Of a stretch of DNA of 64,000 nt, positions 8,853-16,918 are shown piece after piece. Numbering within the stretch: position 1 is the stretch's first letter; every line of letters starts with the position of its first letter. A model generated the notes under the pieces. The model searched no databases, was not told the origin of the DNA, and was given only the letters and a program-made list of their open reading frames with translations. The stretch is from Maricaulis maris_C (GTDB lineage Bacteria > Pseudomonadota > Alphaproteobacteria > Caulobacterales > Maricaulaceae). Both the position numbers and the translations under genes were made by a program. The stretch lies in contig NZ_JAGDYT010000006.1 in NCBI RefSeq assembly GCF_049116555.1, positions 310,001-374,000 of the forward strand. The letters are read 5' to 3'.

Positions 8853-9785
8853 ATGAAGAAATCATTCTTGTTGGCTGCAAGTCTGCCGGCCCTGGCCCTG
8901 GCCGGATGCGGCTTTGGCAGCAATGGCGAGCCTGTCGACTCGAGAGCGCCGGTCTGGGCGCGCACAGCGTCGGTCGAAGCAATCGGTCGCGCCTATATCG
9001 AAGTCCTGCCCAATCGCGGACAATTCTCGGTCACCTATGAAGCCCGCAATGAGCTTAGCGAAGACGCGGTGGCCGAAGCCGTGGCCCGCGCCAATTCGGT
9101 CACGCAGGCCATGCGCGAGATCGATGGCAACAATATTCGAATAACCTCCGACCTGTCGGTCTCGCCCTATTATGAGCAGGTCAGCCAACAGGACGGGCTA
9201 TTCCGCGAGCGCCTCGAGGAAAATCGCCATCCCGATGCCCTGCTGGGCTATACGGCTTCGGTGACGATCACCGTGATCGCGTTTGACCTTGAGCATCTTG
9301 CCGATGTCCGCGGCGCGGCGATGGCAGCCGGACCGGCGCGCTCGCAGGATATCCGCTTTTCCATGCAGCCCAGCGCGGAACTCTATCGCGAGGCGTTTGC
9401 CGCCGCGGTGGACGACGCGACCGAGCGCGCCCGCATCGTCGCCGAGTCTGCCGGCGGACGCCTCGGGCCAGTCCAGGTCCTGCTGGAAGGTCAGCAACCC
9501 TGCCTGCGCCCGCCGGCCACCGCGGCCGGGCTGGATAATGGCGATTACGGCCAGATCGGCCGCAATAATGCCGGCGACCGCGTTGTCGTAACCGGCAGCC
9601 GGATACAACGGGATGCATTCAACTCACCGGCGCCGCTGCAAGTGGTCGACGCCGAGCAAGGGGCCATAGCTGGCGTGATCGACCCAGGTGTCCTTGTGGC
9701 GGCATCCGGCAATTTCGCCCTCGCCGCCGACTTTGAACCGATGCGGTTCGAGACCCGGGTCTGCGCCGTCTTCGCTGTCGAATAG
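8853..9785 (+). CDS. SIMPL-domain lipoprotein with embedded TonB-receptor-plug-like segment
   Basis: 310 aa. Starts at ATG 8853 (GGGGATG upstream) with a lipoprotein signal ending LALAGC. Residues about 50-230 match the SIMPL (DUF541) pattern: repeated beta-alpha units, VTYEARNELSEDAVAEAVARANSV, and the helix AAAVDDATERARIVAESAGGRLG. Between the last helix and the closing beta-strand (about 242-288) is an unusual insert, VVVTGSRIQRDAFNSPAPLQ and onward to IDPGVLVAASG, which reads like the N-terminal plug region of a TonB-dependent receptor. The end (FETRVCAVFAVE) returns to the SIMPL pattern. Function of SIMPL proteins is not well defined. Divergent from the Clp-fold protease. Confidence 0.78.
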   Translation: MKKSFLLAASLPALALAGCGFGSNGEPVDSRAPVWARTASVEAIGRAYIEVLPNRGQFSVTYEARNELSEDAVAEAVARANSVTQAMREIDGNNIRITSDLSVSPYYEQVSQQDGLFRERLEENRHPDALLGYTASVTITVIAFDLEHLADVRGAAMAAGPARSQDIRFSMQPSAELYREAFAAAVDDATERARIVAESAGGRLGPVQVLLEGQQPCLRPPATAAGLDNGDYGQIGRNNAGDRVVVTGSRIQRDAFNSPAPLQVVDAEQGAIAGVIDPGVLVAASGNFALAADFEPMRFETRVCAVFAVE

Positions 9786-9787
9786 GC

Positions 9788-10690
9788 CTAGTTCAGCGCG
9801 CCGGAGCCCGTGCTGGAACCGCTGCGTCCGGACACCTGGCGCGCCTCGACCAGCTGGTTGAGAAGGCCGGCCAGACGCACACCGCCCTGTTTCAAACGTT
9901 GCAGCGAGACCGGGAGGTTGCGGGCATAATAGGCGTCACCCGGCTCGATCGGCTCTTCGGCACGCGCCCAGTAATAGGCAAAGCCGCGCGAGCGGACGAT
10001 GTCATGGCTTTCCTGGGCCCAACTGATTGGCGCCAGTGGCGTATAAACATCGACCCCATTGAGCGGGATCTCGGCAGCCAGCGCCTCGGCCAGCTGCGCC
10101 CAGCGGTCAGCCTCCTCCAGATAGGGCCAGGTCTCGGCCATGTAATCGAGCAGGATTTCGCTGTCCCAGACCCGGTGCAGATTGGTCCGGCGTTCGCCAC
10201 GCCACAGCACGTCAATATCATTGCCACCGCGATCCCCCTCGATGGAGACATGCAGTGGCTGGTGGATATCGCCCATCCAGTGAGCGAGGAATTTCAAGGC
10301 CTCAAGCCGATCCTCATCCGAGCGCGAGCGGTCAGCGAAAATGCCCGCATGCAGGTCAATCGCGGAGGTGATGCACCCATTCTCGGCGCAGTCCTCGGCA
10401 TCGACCTGCGGGTCATTGCGCTCCTGGTTGATATAGTGCCAGGGCGCCGTGTGCCGATGGGTCGAACCGCGAACCTCGTCGGCCCAGGAACAAATGTCGC
10501 GGAAAGTGTCGAATTGCGGGTCAAGCGCGACCAGGCGGTCGATCTCGGTGCGGGTCTCGTCGGAGAGATAGCGATAGGCAAGGTCGCACACGATGCGGTG
10601 ACCATCGCGGCCATAGGCCTCTGCCGACCCGGGCATGGCAAACAGGGACAGAAAACCGGCGACAGCCAGGGCACGCAGGAAAAGGGTCAT
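9788..10690 (-). CDS. Secreted S1/P1-type zinc nuclease
   Basis: 300 aa. Signal peptide (ALAVAGFLSLFAMPGSAEA) followed by the mature N-terminus YGRDGHRIV. S1/P1 nucleases cut single-stranded DNA/RNA with three zinc ions; most ligands are visible: His in the N-terminal GxxGH, Asp in FRDICSWADEVR, His in HTAPWHYIN, LAHWMGDIHQPLHV (His, Asp, His) and LHRVWDSEIL (His, Asp). The usual N-terminal Trp that coordinates zinc appears as Tyr if cleavage follows SAEA. The C-terminal 20 residues are a Ser/Gly tail. Likely scavenges extracellular nucleic acid as a phosphate or nucleoside source. Converges on the SIMPL gene with two bases between them. Confidence 0.9.
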   Translation of the reverse strand: MTLFLRALAVAGFLSLFAMPGSAEAYGRDGHRIVCDLAYRYLSDETRTEIDRLVALDPQFDTFRDICSWADEVRGSTHRHTAPWHYINQERNDPQVDAEDCAENGCITSAIDLHAGIFADRSRSDEDRLEALKFLAHWMGDIHQPLHVSIEGDRGGNDIDVLWRGERRTNLHRVWDSEILLDYMAETWPYLEEADRWAQLAEALAAEIPLNGVDVYTPLAPISWAQESHDIVRSRGFAYYWARAEEPIEPGDAYYARNLPVSLQRLKQGGVRLAGLLNQLVEARQVSGRSGSSTGSGALN

Positions 10691-10887
10691 GAAGCTCTCC
10701 GGTCGGATGGCACCCGCCCGGTGCCCGCCCCGGTCTCTAGAAGAGCCGCCCTCGCCCCTCCACTAGTCAGGGCGCGCATCTTTCAACTGACGCAACCCCC
10801 GGTCGCAAAACGGGGATTTTTAATGTTATCGCCACTCGAGAAGGACCGGGCAGGCCAGTCCGCGAGTCTGGAAAAACCACCGGAACT

Positions 10888-10928
10888 ATACCGTCTGGAC
10901 GGTATTGACTGTACCGTCTGGACGGTTT
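10888..10928. promoter_or_regulatory. Tandem TetR operators of the RND efflux operon
   Basis: Two copies of the palindrome ACCGTCTGGACGGT (10890-10903 and 10913-10926), 23 bases centre to centre. The first extends to perfect 8-base arms ATACCGTC/GACGGTAT (10888-10905); the second is extended imperfectly. Their position just upstream of the TetR gene start and over the promoter elements makes autorepression by the downstream TetR protein the obvious reading. Confidence 0.8.
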
Positions 10929-10933
10929 ATGTG
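10905..10933 (+). promoter_or_regulatory. Promoter of the tetR-MFP-RND operon
   Basis: TTGACT (10905-10910), exactly 17 bases, TATGTG (10928-10933). The second operator palindrome fills the spacer and the first abuts the -35 hexamer, so a bound repressor would exclude RNA polymerase. Confidence 0.6.
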
Positions 10934-10960
10934 CAGTGCACAATAAAGTGGATTTACGCA

Positions 10961-11512
10961 ATGCCAGCCAGCAAGCCATCAACCCGCGGCACGATCCTCG
11001 ACGCCGCCGAAACCGTGGTGGCCCGCGACGGATCGCGCCGCCTCACCATCGACGCCGTCGCGGCGGAGGCGAGCGTCTCCAAAGGCGGCGTGCTTTATCA
11101 CTTCCCCAACAAGATCGCCTTGCTGCAGGGGATGGTCGAACGGATGGTGACCGAGATCGGCGACGAACTCGCATGCGCGGAGAGCCGGGCACGCGAGGCC
11201 GGCAAGCCGCCGCTGGCGGAAGTCTTCGCCAGCATGTTCGATCGCTCGGAGTCCCAGGACGGTCTGTCGACCGCGCTCCTGGCAGCCTCCGCCGAGCACC
11301 CCGAACTGCTTGACCCGGCCCGGGAAATTCTCTCGACCACTTTCCAGCGTCTCGCCGAGGAAACACCCGACCCTGTCGCCGCACACGTCTTGATGCTGGC
11401 CATGGACGGGCTGAAACTCTCCGTCCTGCTGGGCTTCAACCATATACCCGATCATCAGTTCCAGCCGATCCGCGATCGCCTGTTGAGCATGGCCCGCGAG
11501 CTTTACACATGA
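10961..11512 (+). CDS. TetR family repressor of the adjacent efflux pump
   Basis: 183 aa. N-terminal HTH (LTIDAVAAEASVSKGGVLYHFPNKIALLQGMVERM) and a C-terminal ligand domain of the TetR_C type seen in AcrR-like pump repressors. Start at 10961; the frame is open much further upstream but that part runs antisense to the nuclease and through the operator region. First gene of a three-gene operon: its stop overlaps the ATG of the membrane fusion protein (ATGA), so repressor and pump are made together, giving negative feedback through the operators at 10888-10928. Confidence 0.9.
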   Translation: MPASKPSTRGTILDAAETVVARDGSRRLTIDAVAAEASVSKGGVLYHFPNKIALLQGMVERMVTEIGDELACAESRAREAGKPPLAEVFASMFDRSESQDGLSTALLAASAEHPELLDPAREILSTTFQRLAEETPDPVAAHVLMLAMDGLKLSVLLGFNHIPDHQFQPIRDRLLSMARELYT

Positions 11513-12585
11513 CCCGATTTTCCTGGCTTCCAGCCCTGACAGCAGCCTTCATTCTGGCTTCCTGCTCACAAGATGCGCCGGCCCCTGTCGCTCAGCCACG
11601 TCTGGTTCAACTGGCCGAAGCTACCGCGGAGAATGGCGAGACGCGCCATGAATTCGTCGGCCGGATCGAAGCCCGTCTCAGCGTCGACATGGCCTTTCAG
11701 GTCGGCGGACAATTGGCGGAGCTTCCGCTCAATGAAGGCGTGCTGATCGAAGAAGGCACACTGGTCGCAGCCCTCGACGCCGAAGATTTCGAGCGCGCGG
11801 CCCGCGAAGCACGGGTCCAGCTGCAACAGGCCAATACCGAGCTGGAGCGCCAGCGCACCCTGCACGAACGCGGCATTGCCTCCCAGGCCGCGCTCGACAG
11901 TGCCCAGACCAATTATGATTTGCGCGAAGTCGCCCTGCAGACCGCACGGCGCAATCTGGGCTATGCGACCTTGACCGCGCCCTTTGACGCGCTGGTCAGC
12001 CGTCGCCTGGTGGACAATTTCACCATTGTTTCGCCCGGCCAGCCGGTCGTGCGCCTGATGGACGTGTCAGAGTTGCGTGTCTCCATACCGATCTCCGAGG
12101 GCATGGTCGCAACCTTTGACGCCGATGATCTGGTCTCCTTGGAGGCCGCCTTCGCTTTCCTGCCCGGCCAGACCTTCTCCCTGGTCCCGCGCGAACTGGT
12201 CTCCGAGCCTGATGCGGCCTCACGCACCTATCGCGCCATCGCCGCCCTGCCGGACAATATTCCCGCCAATATCCTGCCCGGCATGACGGCCACGGTGTTT
12301 GCGCAATTTGCCAATGATGCAAGCGCTCTCAACGGACTTCGCATTCCGCTGGCCGCCGTCGGTGCTGCCCCGGACGGCACACAACGGGTCTGGGTCTTTG
12401 ACGAAGGCGCCGGAACGGTTTCACCCCGGTCCATCACCACGGGCGGATTCGAAGGCGAGACCGTGATTGTTACCGACGGTCTTCGCGCCGGCGACCGCGT
12501 CGTCACCGCCGGCATCTCCGCGCTGCATGAGGGGATGGAAGTGCGTCCACTGTCTGATGCGGTGCGCTCCGGAATGTCGCAATGA
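11509..12585 (+). CDS. RND efflux pump periplasmic adaptor (membrane fusion protein)
   Basis: 358-aa lipoprotein (signal ending LASC) of the HlyD/AcrA family. The lipoyl/barrel-sandwich halves (FVGRIEARLSVDMAFQVGGQLAEL ... APFDALVSRRLVDNFTIVSPGQPV) flank a coiled-coil hairpin (about residues 95-150: RAAREARVQLQQANTELERQRTLHERGIASQAALDSAQTNYD), followed by the beta-barrel and membrane-proximal domain. It bridges the RND permease to an outer-membrane channel, which is not encoded here. ATGA overlaps on both sides show tight translational coupling to tetR and the permease. Confidence 0.93.
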   Translation: MTRFSWLPALTAAFILASCSQDAPAPVAQPRLVQLAEATAENGETRHEFVGRIEARLSVDMAFQVGGQLAELPLNEGVLIEEGTLVAALDAEDFERAAREARVQLQQANTELERQRTLHERGIASQAALDSAQTNYDLREVALQTARRNLGYATLTAPFDALVSRRLVDNFTIVSPGQPVVRLMDVSELRVSIPISEGMVATFDADDLVSLEAAFAFLPGQTFSLVPRELVSEPDAASRTYRAIAALPDNIPANILPGMTATVFAQFANDASALNGLRIPLAAVGAAPDGTQRVWVFDEGAGTVSPRSITTGGFEGETVIVTDGLRAGDRVVTAGISALHEGMEVRPLSDAVRSGMSQ

Positions 12586-15500
12586 GCGCCGCGGCGACCC
12601 CGTCCAGCGCCCTCGCGCGCCTCTCCATTGAAAAGCCCGTCCTGACCTGGATGGTCATCCTGTTCTGCCTGCTCGGCGGACTGGCCGGCTTCCTCAATGT
12701 CGGGCGACTTGAAGACCCGGCCTTCACCATCAAGGAAGCCATCATCTTCACCCCCTATCCCGGAGCGACGGCGGAGGAGGTCGAACAGGAAGTCACCGAG
12801 ACCCTGGAAATCGCGATCCAGCAGATGGGTGAAGTCAACGAAATCCGCTCGGAATCCGCGCCGGGCGTGTCGGAAATCCATGTCACCGTGGACGACACGA
12901 TCGACAGCGCTGACATGCCGGCGGTTTGGACGCGCCTTCGGGCCCGGATCCGCGACTCCGTTGCCGCCCTGCCGCCCGGGGCCGGCGCGCCGGTCGTCTA
13001 CGATGATTTCGGCGACACTTACGGCATTTTCTATGCGGTCACCGCTGACGGCTATTCCGATGCCCGCATCCGCGACATCGCCCGAACGCTCCGACGCGAA
13101 CTCCTGACTGTCGAGAATGTCGCCAAGGTCGCTGTGGAAGGCGAGCCGGACGAACGCATCTATATCGAGATCCCGCAGGAAAACCTCGCCCGCCTCGGCC
13201 TGTCCTATTCGGATTTGCTGGAAGATCTGGAGCGTGAGAATGCCGTCGTGACCGCCGGCTCGGCGCCGATGGATGACCGCCTGGTCCGGGTCGAGATTCC
13301 GCAGACCCTGGGCGGTATCGATGCCATCTCGAACCTGCTGATTACCCCGCGCAACAGCGATCAGGCCATCCGGCTGTCGGACATTGCCGAAGTACGCCGG
13401 CAACCGGTCGAACGCCCCTCCCAATTCATCTATCACAACAATGCCCGCGCCTTCACGATCGGGGTGGCCGGCCTGCCGACTGCCAATATCGTGGACGTCG
13501 GCCATGCTGTGGAAGCCCGCCTCGCCGAGCTCGAGGCCGGCCTGCCACTGGGCGTCGAACTCCATCCCATCTACCAGCAGCACCTGGTCGTCGATGATGC
13601 GATCAACAATTTCCTCGTCAGCCTGACCCTGTCGATCGCCATCGTGATCGGGGTATTGTGCCTCTTCATGGGCTGGCGGGCCGGCCTGACCGTTGGCACC
13701 GTCCTCTTCCTGACAGTGTCCGGCACCGTCTTCTTCATGGACATCTTCGCGCTGGAGATGGAACGCATCTCACTGGGTGCGCTGATCATCTCCATGGGCA
13801 TGCTGGTCGACAACGCCATCGTCGTCACCGAGGGCATGCTGACCGGCGTGATGCGCGGCAAACCACGGATGCAGGCCGCCGAAGACGCGGTTGCCTCCAC
13901 GCAATGGCCATTGCTGGGCGCGACCGTGATCGGCATTCTTGCCTTCGCCGGGATCGGCCTGTCACCGGACGCGACCGGGGAATTCCTGTTCTCGCTGTTT
14001 GCGGTGATCGCGATTGCCCTTCTCCTCAGCTGGGTCATCGCCGTGACGGTCGTTCCGATGATTGGCTACCATCTCTTCGCCGCCCAGCGCGCCGAAGCCC
14101 TGGCCGCCGGCAAGGCGGACCTGGATTCCGACAGCCTCTATTCCGGGCGTCTGTTCAATGGTTATCGCGGCCTCCTGGGCCTCGCCCTGGCGCGCCGCTG
14201 GACCGTGCTCGCCGGACTGATCGCGGTCACGCTGGTCTGCTATGTCGGCTTCGGATCGGTGCGCAATTCCTTCTTCCCGGCCACCAACACGCCGATGTTC
14301 TACGTCAATGTGGAGCTTCCCGAAGGCACCGACATCCTGACCACGGATGCCACCCTGCGCGAGATCGGCCGCTTCATCGCGGATCAGCCCGAGACCGAGA
14401 TCATCGACACCTTTGTCGGGGCCGGCGCGACCCGCTTCATGCTCACCTATTCGGCCGAACAGCCCAACGCCGCCTACGGCCAGGTAATTGTGCGCACGCA
14501 TGAAATAGACGCCATTCCCGCGCTCGCCGACCGCATTCTCGCCCATGTCCGCGAGACCCTGCCCGATGTTGATGTCCGGGCGGACCGGATCATTTTCGGC
14601 CCGCCCTCCGGCGCCAAGCTCGAAGCCCGTTTCTCGGGACCGGATGCCGATGTGCTGCGCGCGCTGGCAGAGGCCGCAACCAGCACGCTGAGCCGCGATG
14701 GCGATGTCATCGATATCCGCACCGACTGGCGCAACCGGACGCCAATCCTGCGACCTCTCATCATCGAGGAACGCGCCCAGACGATCGGCGTGACTCGCCA
14801 GAACATCGCCAACGCGCTGCGTTTCGCCACCGATGGCAGCCAGGTCGGTGTCTATCGCGAAGGCGAGACCCTGATTCCGATCCTGGCCCGAGCACCGGAG
14901 GCTGAACGCTCCGATCCGGACTATCTCGATGACCGCCTGGTCTGGAGTCCGCAACAGGCAGCCTATGTCCCGATCAACCAGGTCGTCTCGTCCTTCGCCC
15001 TGGAGTTCGAGGATGTTCTGATCCAGCGACGCGATCGCACCCGGACCCTCTCGGTACGCGCCAATCCGCATCCCTGGGAAACCGCCTCGGAGGGCTTTGC
15101 CCGCTTTGCGCCGATCATCGAAGCCATCGACCTGCCGCCTGGCTATTCAATGGAATGGGGCGGTGAGTATGAAGCCTCGGCCGAGGCCAATGCCTCGCTG
15201 GGCGGACAATTGCCGCTGACCTTCATCGCCATGCTCACCATCTCCTTTTTGCTCTTCGCCAAGGTGCGCCAGCCGCTGATCATCTGGGCGGTGGTACCGA
15301 TGTCGGTGAACGGGGTGGTGATCGGCCTGCTGCTGACCAATGTCGCCTTCTCCTTCACCGCCCTGCTCGGCCTGCTCTCCCTGTCCGGCATGCTGATCAA
15401 GAACGCGATCGTGCTGGTCGATGAAATCGACATGCGCATTCGTGACGGCGCAGACCGGGCCGACGCCGTCCGCGATGGTTCAATCAGTCGCCTGCGGCCG

Positions 15501-15698
15501 GTTCTGCTGGCGGCTGCCACCACGATCCTCGGCATGACGCCGCTGCTGGCCGACGCCTTCTTCCAGGGCATGGCGGTCACCATTATTGGCGGGCTGACCT
15601 TCGCAACGGTCCTGACCATGATCGCCGTTCCGGTGCTCTATGCCCTCTTCTTCGGGATTCGACCGCGTCCGGCGACCGAAGATCCGGTCGAGACTTGA
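12582..15698 (+). CDS. RND family efflux transporter, inner-membrane permease
   Basis: 1038-aa proton-driven pump of the AcrB/MexB superfamily, closest in style to the multidrug/VexF-like branch that starts IEKPVLTWMVILFCLLGGLAG. The twelve-helix architecture is evident: helix 1 near residues 20-40, large periplasmic loop to about 335, helices 2-6 (with SLGALIISMGMLVDNAIVVTEG carrying the helix-4 Asp used in proton relay), second loop about 555-855, and helices 8-12 (LLSLSGMLIKNAIVLVDEID). Length is normal. Substrates unknown; the MFP partner overlaps by four bases. Confidence 0.95.
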   Translation: MSAAATPSSALARLSIEKPVLTWMVILFCLLGGLAGFLNVGRLEDPAFTIKEAIIFTPYPGATAEEVEQEVTETLEIAIQQMGEVNEIRSESAPGVSEIHVTVDDTIDSADMPAVWTRLRARIRDSVAALPPGAGAPVVYDDFGDTYGIFYAVTADGYSDARIRDIARTLRRELLTVENVAKVAVEGEPDERIYIEIPQENLARLGLSYSDLLEDLERENAVVTAGSAPMDDRLVRVEIPQTLGGIDAISNLLITPRNSDQAIRLSDIAEVRRQPVERPSQFIYHNNARAFTIGVAGLPTANIVDVGHAVEARLAELEAGLPLGVELHPIYQQHLVVDDAINNFLVSLTLSIAIVIGVLCLFMGWRAGLTVGTVLFLTVSGTVFFMDIFALEMERISLGALIISMGMLVDNAIVVTEGMLTGVMRGKPRMQAAEDAVASTQWPLLGATVIGILAFAGIGLSPDATGEFLFSLFAVIAIALLLSWVIAVTVVPMIGYHLFAAQRAEALAAGKADLDSDSLYSGRLFNGYRGLLGLALARRWTVLAGLIAVTLVCYVGFGSVRNSFFPATNTPMFYVNVELPEGTDILTTDATLREIGRFIADQPETEIIDTFVGAGATRFMLTYSAEQPNAAYGQVIVRTHEIDAIPALADRILAHVRETLPDVDVRADRIIFGPPSGAKLEARFSGPDADVLRALAEAATSTLSRDGDVIDIRTDWRNRTPILRPLIIEERAQTIGVTRQNIANALRFATDGSQVGVYREGETLIPILARAPEAERSDPDYLDDRLVWSPQQAAYVPINQVVSSFALEFEDVLIQRRDRTRTLSVRANPHPWETASEGFARFAPIIEAIDLPPGYSMEWGGEYEASAEANASLGGQLPLTFIAMLTISFLLFAKVRQPLIIWAVVPMSVNGVVIGLLLTNVAFSFTALLGLLSLSGMLIKNAIVLVDEIDMRIRDGADRADAVRDGSISRLRPVLLAAATTILGMTPLLADAFFQGMAVTIIGGLTFATVLTMIAVPVLYALFFGIRPRPATEDPVET

Positions 15699-15731
15699 CG
15701 CTGTGTCGGGAAGCGGACAACGCTCGCTGCC

Positions 15732-16877
15732 ATGACAGCGATTGACCAGGTTCACAATATCGAGGCCTTGCGGGCACTGGCCCGCAAACGCCTGCCCCGC
15801 ATGGTGTTCGACTATATCGACGGCGGCTCCGACGACGAGATCACGCTCGCCCGCAATGACACTCGCTATGGCGATTACGAGCTGAACTTCAAATCCCTCG
15901 TCGACATTTCGATGATCGAGTTGGACACGACCATCATGGGCTCACCCAGCAAGGCGCCCATCATCGTCACCCCGACAGCGGCCCAGCGCCTGTTCAATCC
16001 GCGCGCCGGCGAAGCCGCGGTTGCCCGGGCCGCCCGCAAGGCCGGACTCGTCTATTGTCTTTCCACCCTCGCCTCCACCACGATCGAGGACATCGCCAAC
16101 CACACTGACGGGCCGAAATGGTTCCAGGTCTATGTCTGGAAAGACCGCGCGATCGTCGAGGCGGCGCTGGAGCGCGCCCGCAATGCCGGTTTTACCGGCC
16201 TCATCCTGACCGTGGATGTCCCGGTCGCCGGCAATCGCGAACGCGACCATCTCAATGCCTTCACCATCCCGCCCAAGATCAATGCCAAGACGGTGAGCCA
16301 GATCCTGGCCCGGCCGGGCTATCTCTGGGACATGGCGACCACGCCGGAAATCCTGGCCGCCAATTGGGCTGACATGGACACGGGCGGGATGGGGATTATC
16401 GAATTCCTCAATTCCCAGTTCGACCGCACAGTGACCTGGGACGATGCGAAATGGATCAAGGAGGCCTGGGGCGGGCCCTTTGCGATCAAGGGGATTGCCC
16501 GCCCGGACGATGCCAGACGCTGCCTTGATGCCGGCGCGGACGCAGTATGGATCTCCAATCATGGCGGCCGGCAGCTGGACACCGCCCCGGCCACGATTGA
16601 CACCCTGCCCGACATCGTCGCCGCCGTGCGCGGTCAGGCCGATATCATTCTGGATGGCGGGATCCGGCGCGGCACGGACATCATCAAGGCGCTGGCGCTC
16701 GGTGCCGATGCCGTGGCGGTCGGTCGGCCCTATCTTTTCGGGCTGGGCGCGGCCGGTGAAGCCGGCGTCACCCGCGCCCTGGACATTCTGCATTCGGCAC
16801 TGGAGCGCGACATGGCCCTGGTTGGCGCATCGCGCCTGTCAGACCTCACGCCCGACTTCGTCCGCATGCCGCACTAG
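15732..16877 (+). CDS. FMN-dependent alpha-hydroxy acid dehydrogenase (LldD/MdlB family)
   Basis: 381-aa TIM-barrel flavoenzyme that oxidises an L-2-hydroxy acid to the 2-oxo acid. Family signatures: MVFDYIDGGSDDEITLARN at the start, the FMN loop PTAAQRLFNPRAGEAAVARAA, the active-site SNHGGRQLD (catalytic His and Arg) and the phosphate site DGGIRRGTDIIKALALGADAVAVGRPYLFG. Lactate, glycolate and mandelate enzymes share all of these, so the substrate cannot be read directly. The next gene (41 bases on) encodes a ThDP decarboxylase-like enzyme, which hints at a two-step 2-hydroxy acid degradation rather than simple lactate use. Confidence 0.9.
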   Translation: MTAIDQVHNIEALRALARKRLPRMVFDYIDGGSDDEITLARNDTRYGDYELNFKSLVDISMIELDTTIMGSPSKAPIIVTPTAAQRLFNPRAGEAAVARAARKAGLVYCLSTLASTTIEDIANHTDGPKWFQVYVWKDRAIVEAALERARNAGFTGLILTVDVPVAGNRERDHLNAFTIPPKINAKTVSQILARPGYLWDMATTPEILAANWADMDTGGMGIIEFLNSQFDRTVTWDDAKWIKEAWGGPFAIKGIARPDDARRCLDAGADAVWISNHGGRQLDTAPATIDTLPDIVAAVRGQADIILDGGIRRGTDIIKALALGADAVAVGRPYLFGLGAAGEAGVTRALDILHSALERDMALVGASRLSDLTPDFVRMPH

Positions 16878-16918
16878 ACAAGATATCAAGCAACAAGAAG
16901 TCATCACGGGGTCGATCC

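Noticed and set aside
9899..10960. Upstream extension of the efflux TetR gene
   Set aside because: The extension runs antisense to the nuclease gene and through the operator region; the TetR family begins at the ATG at 10961.
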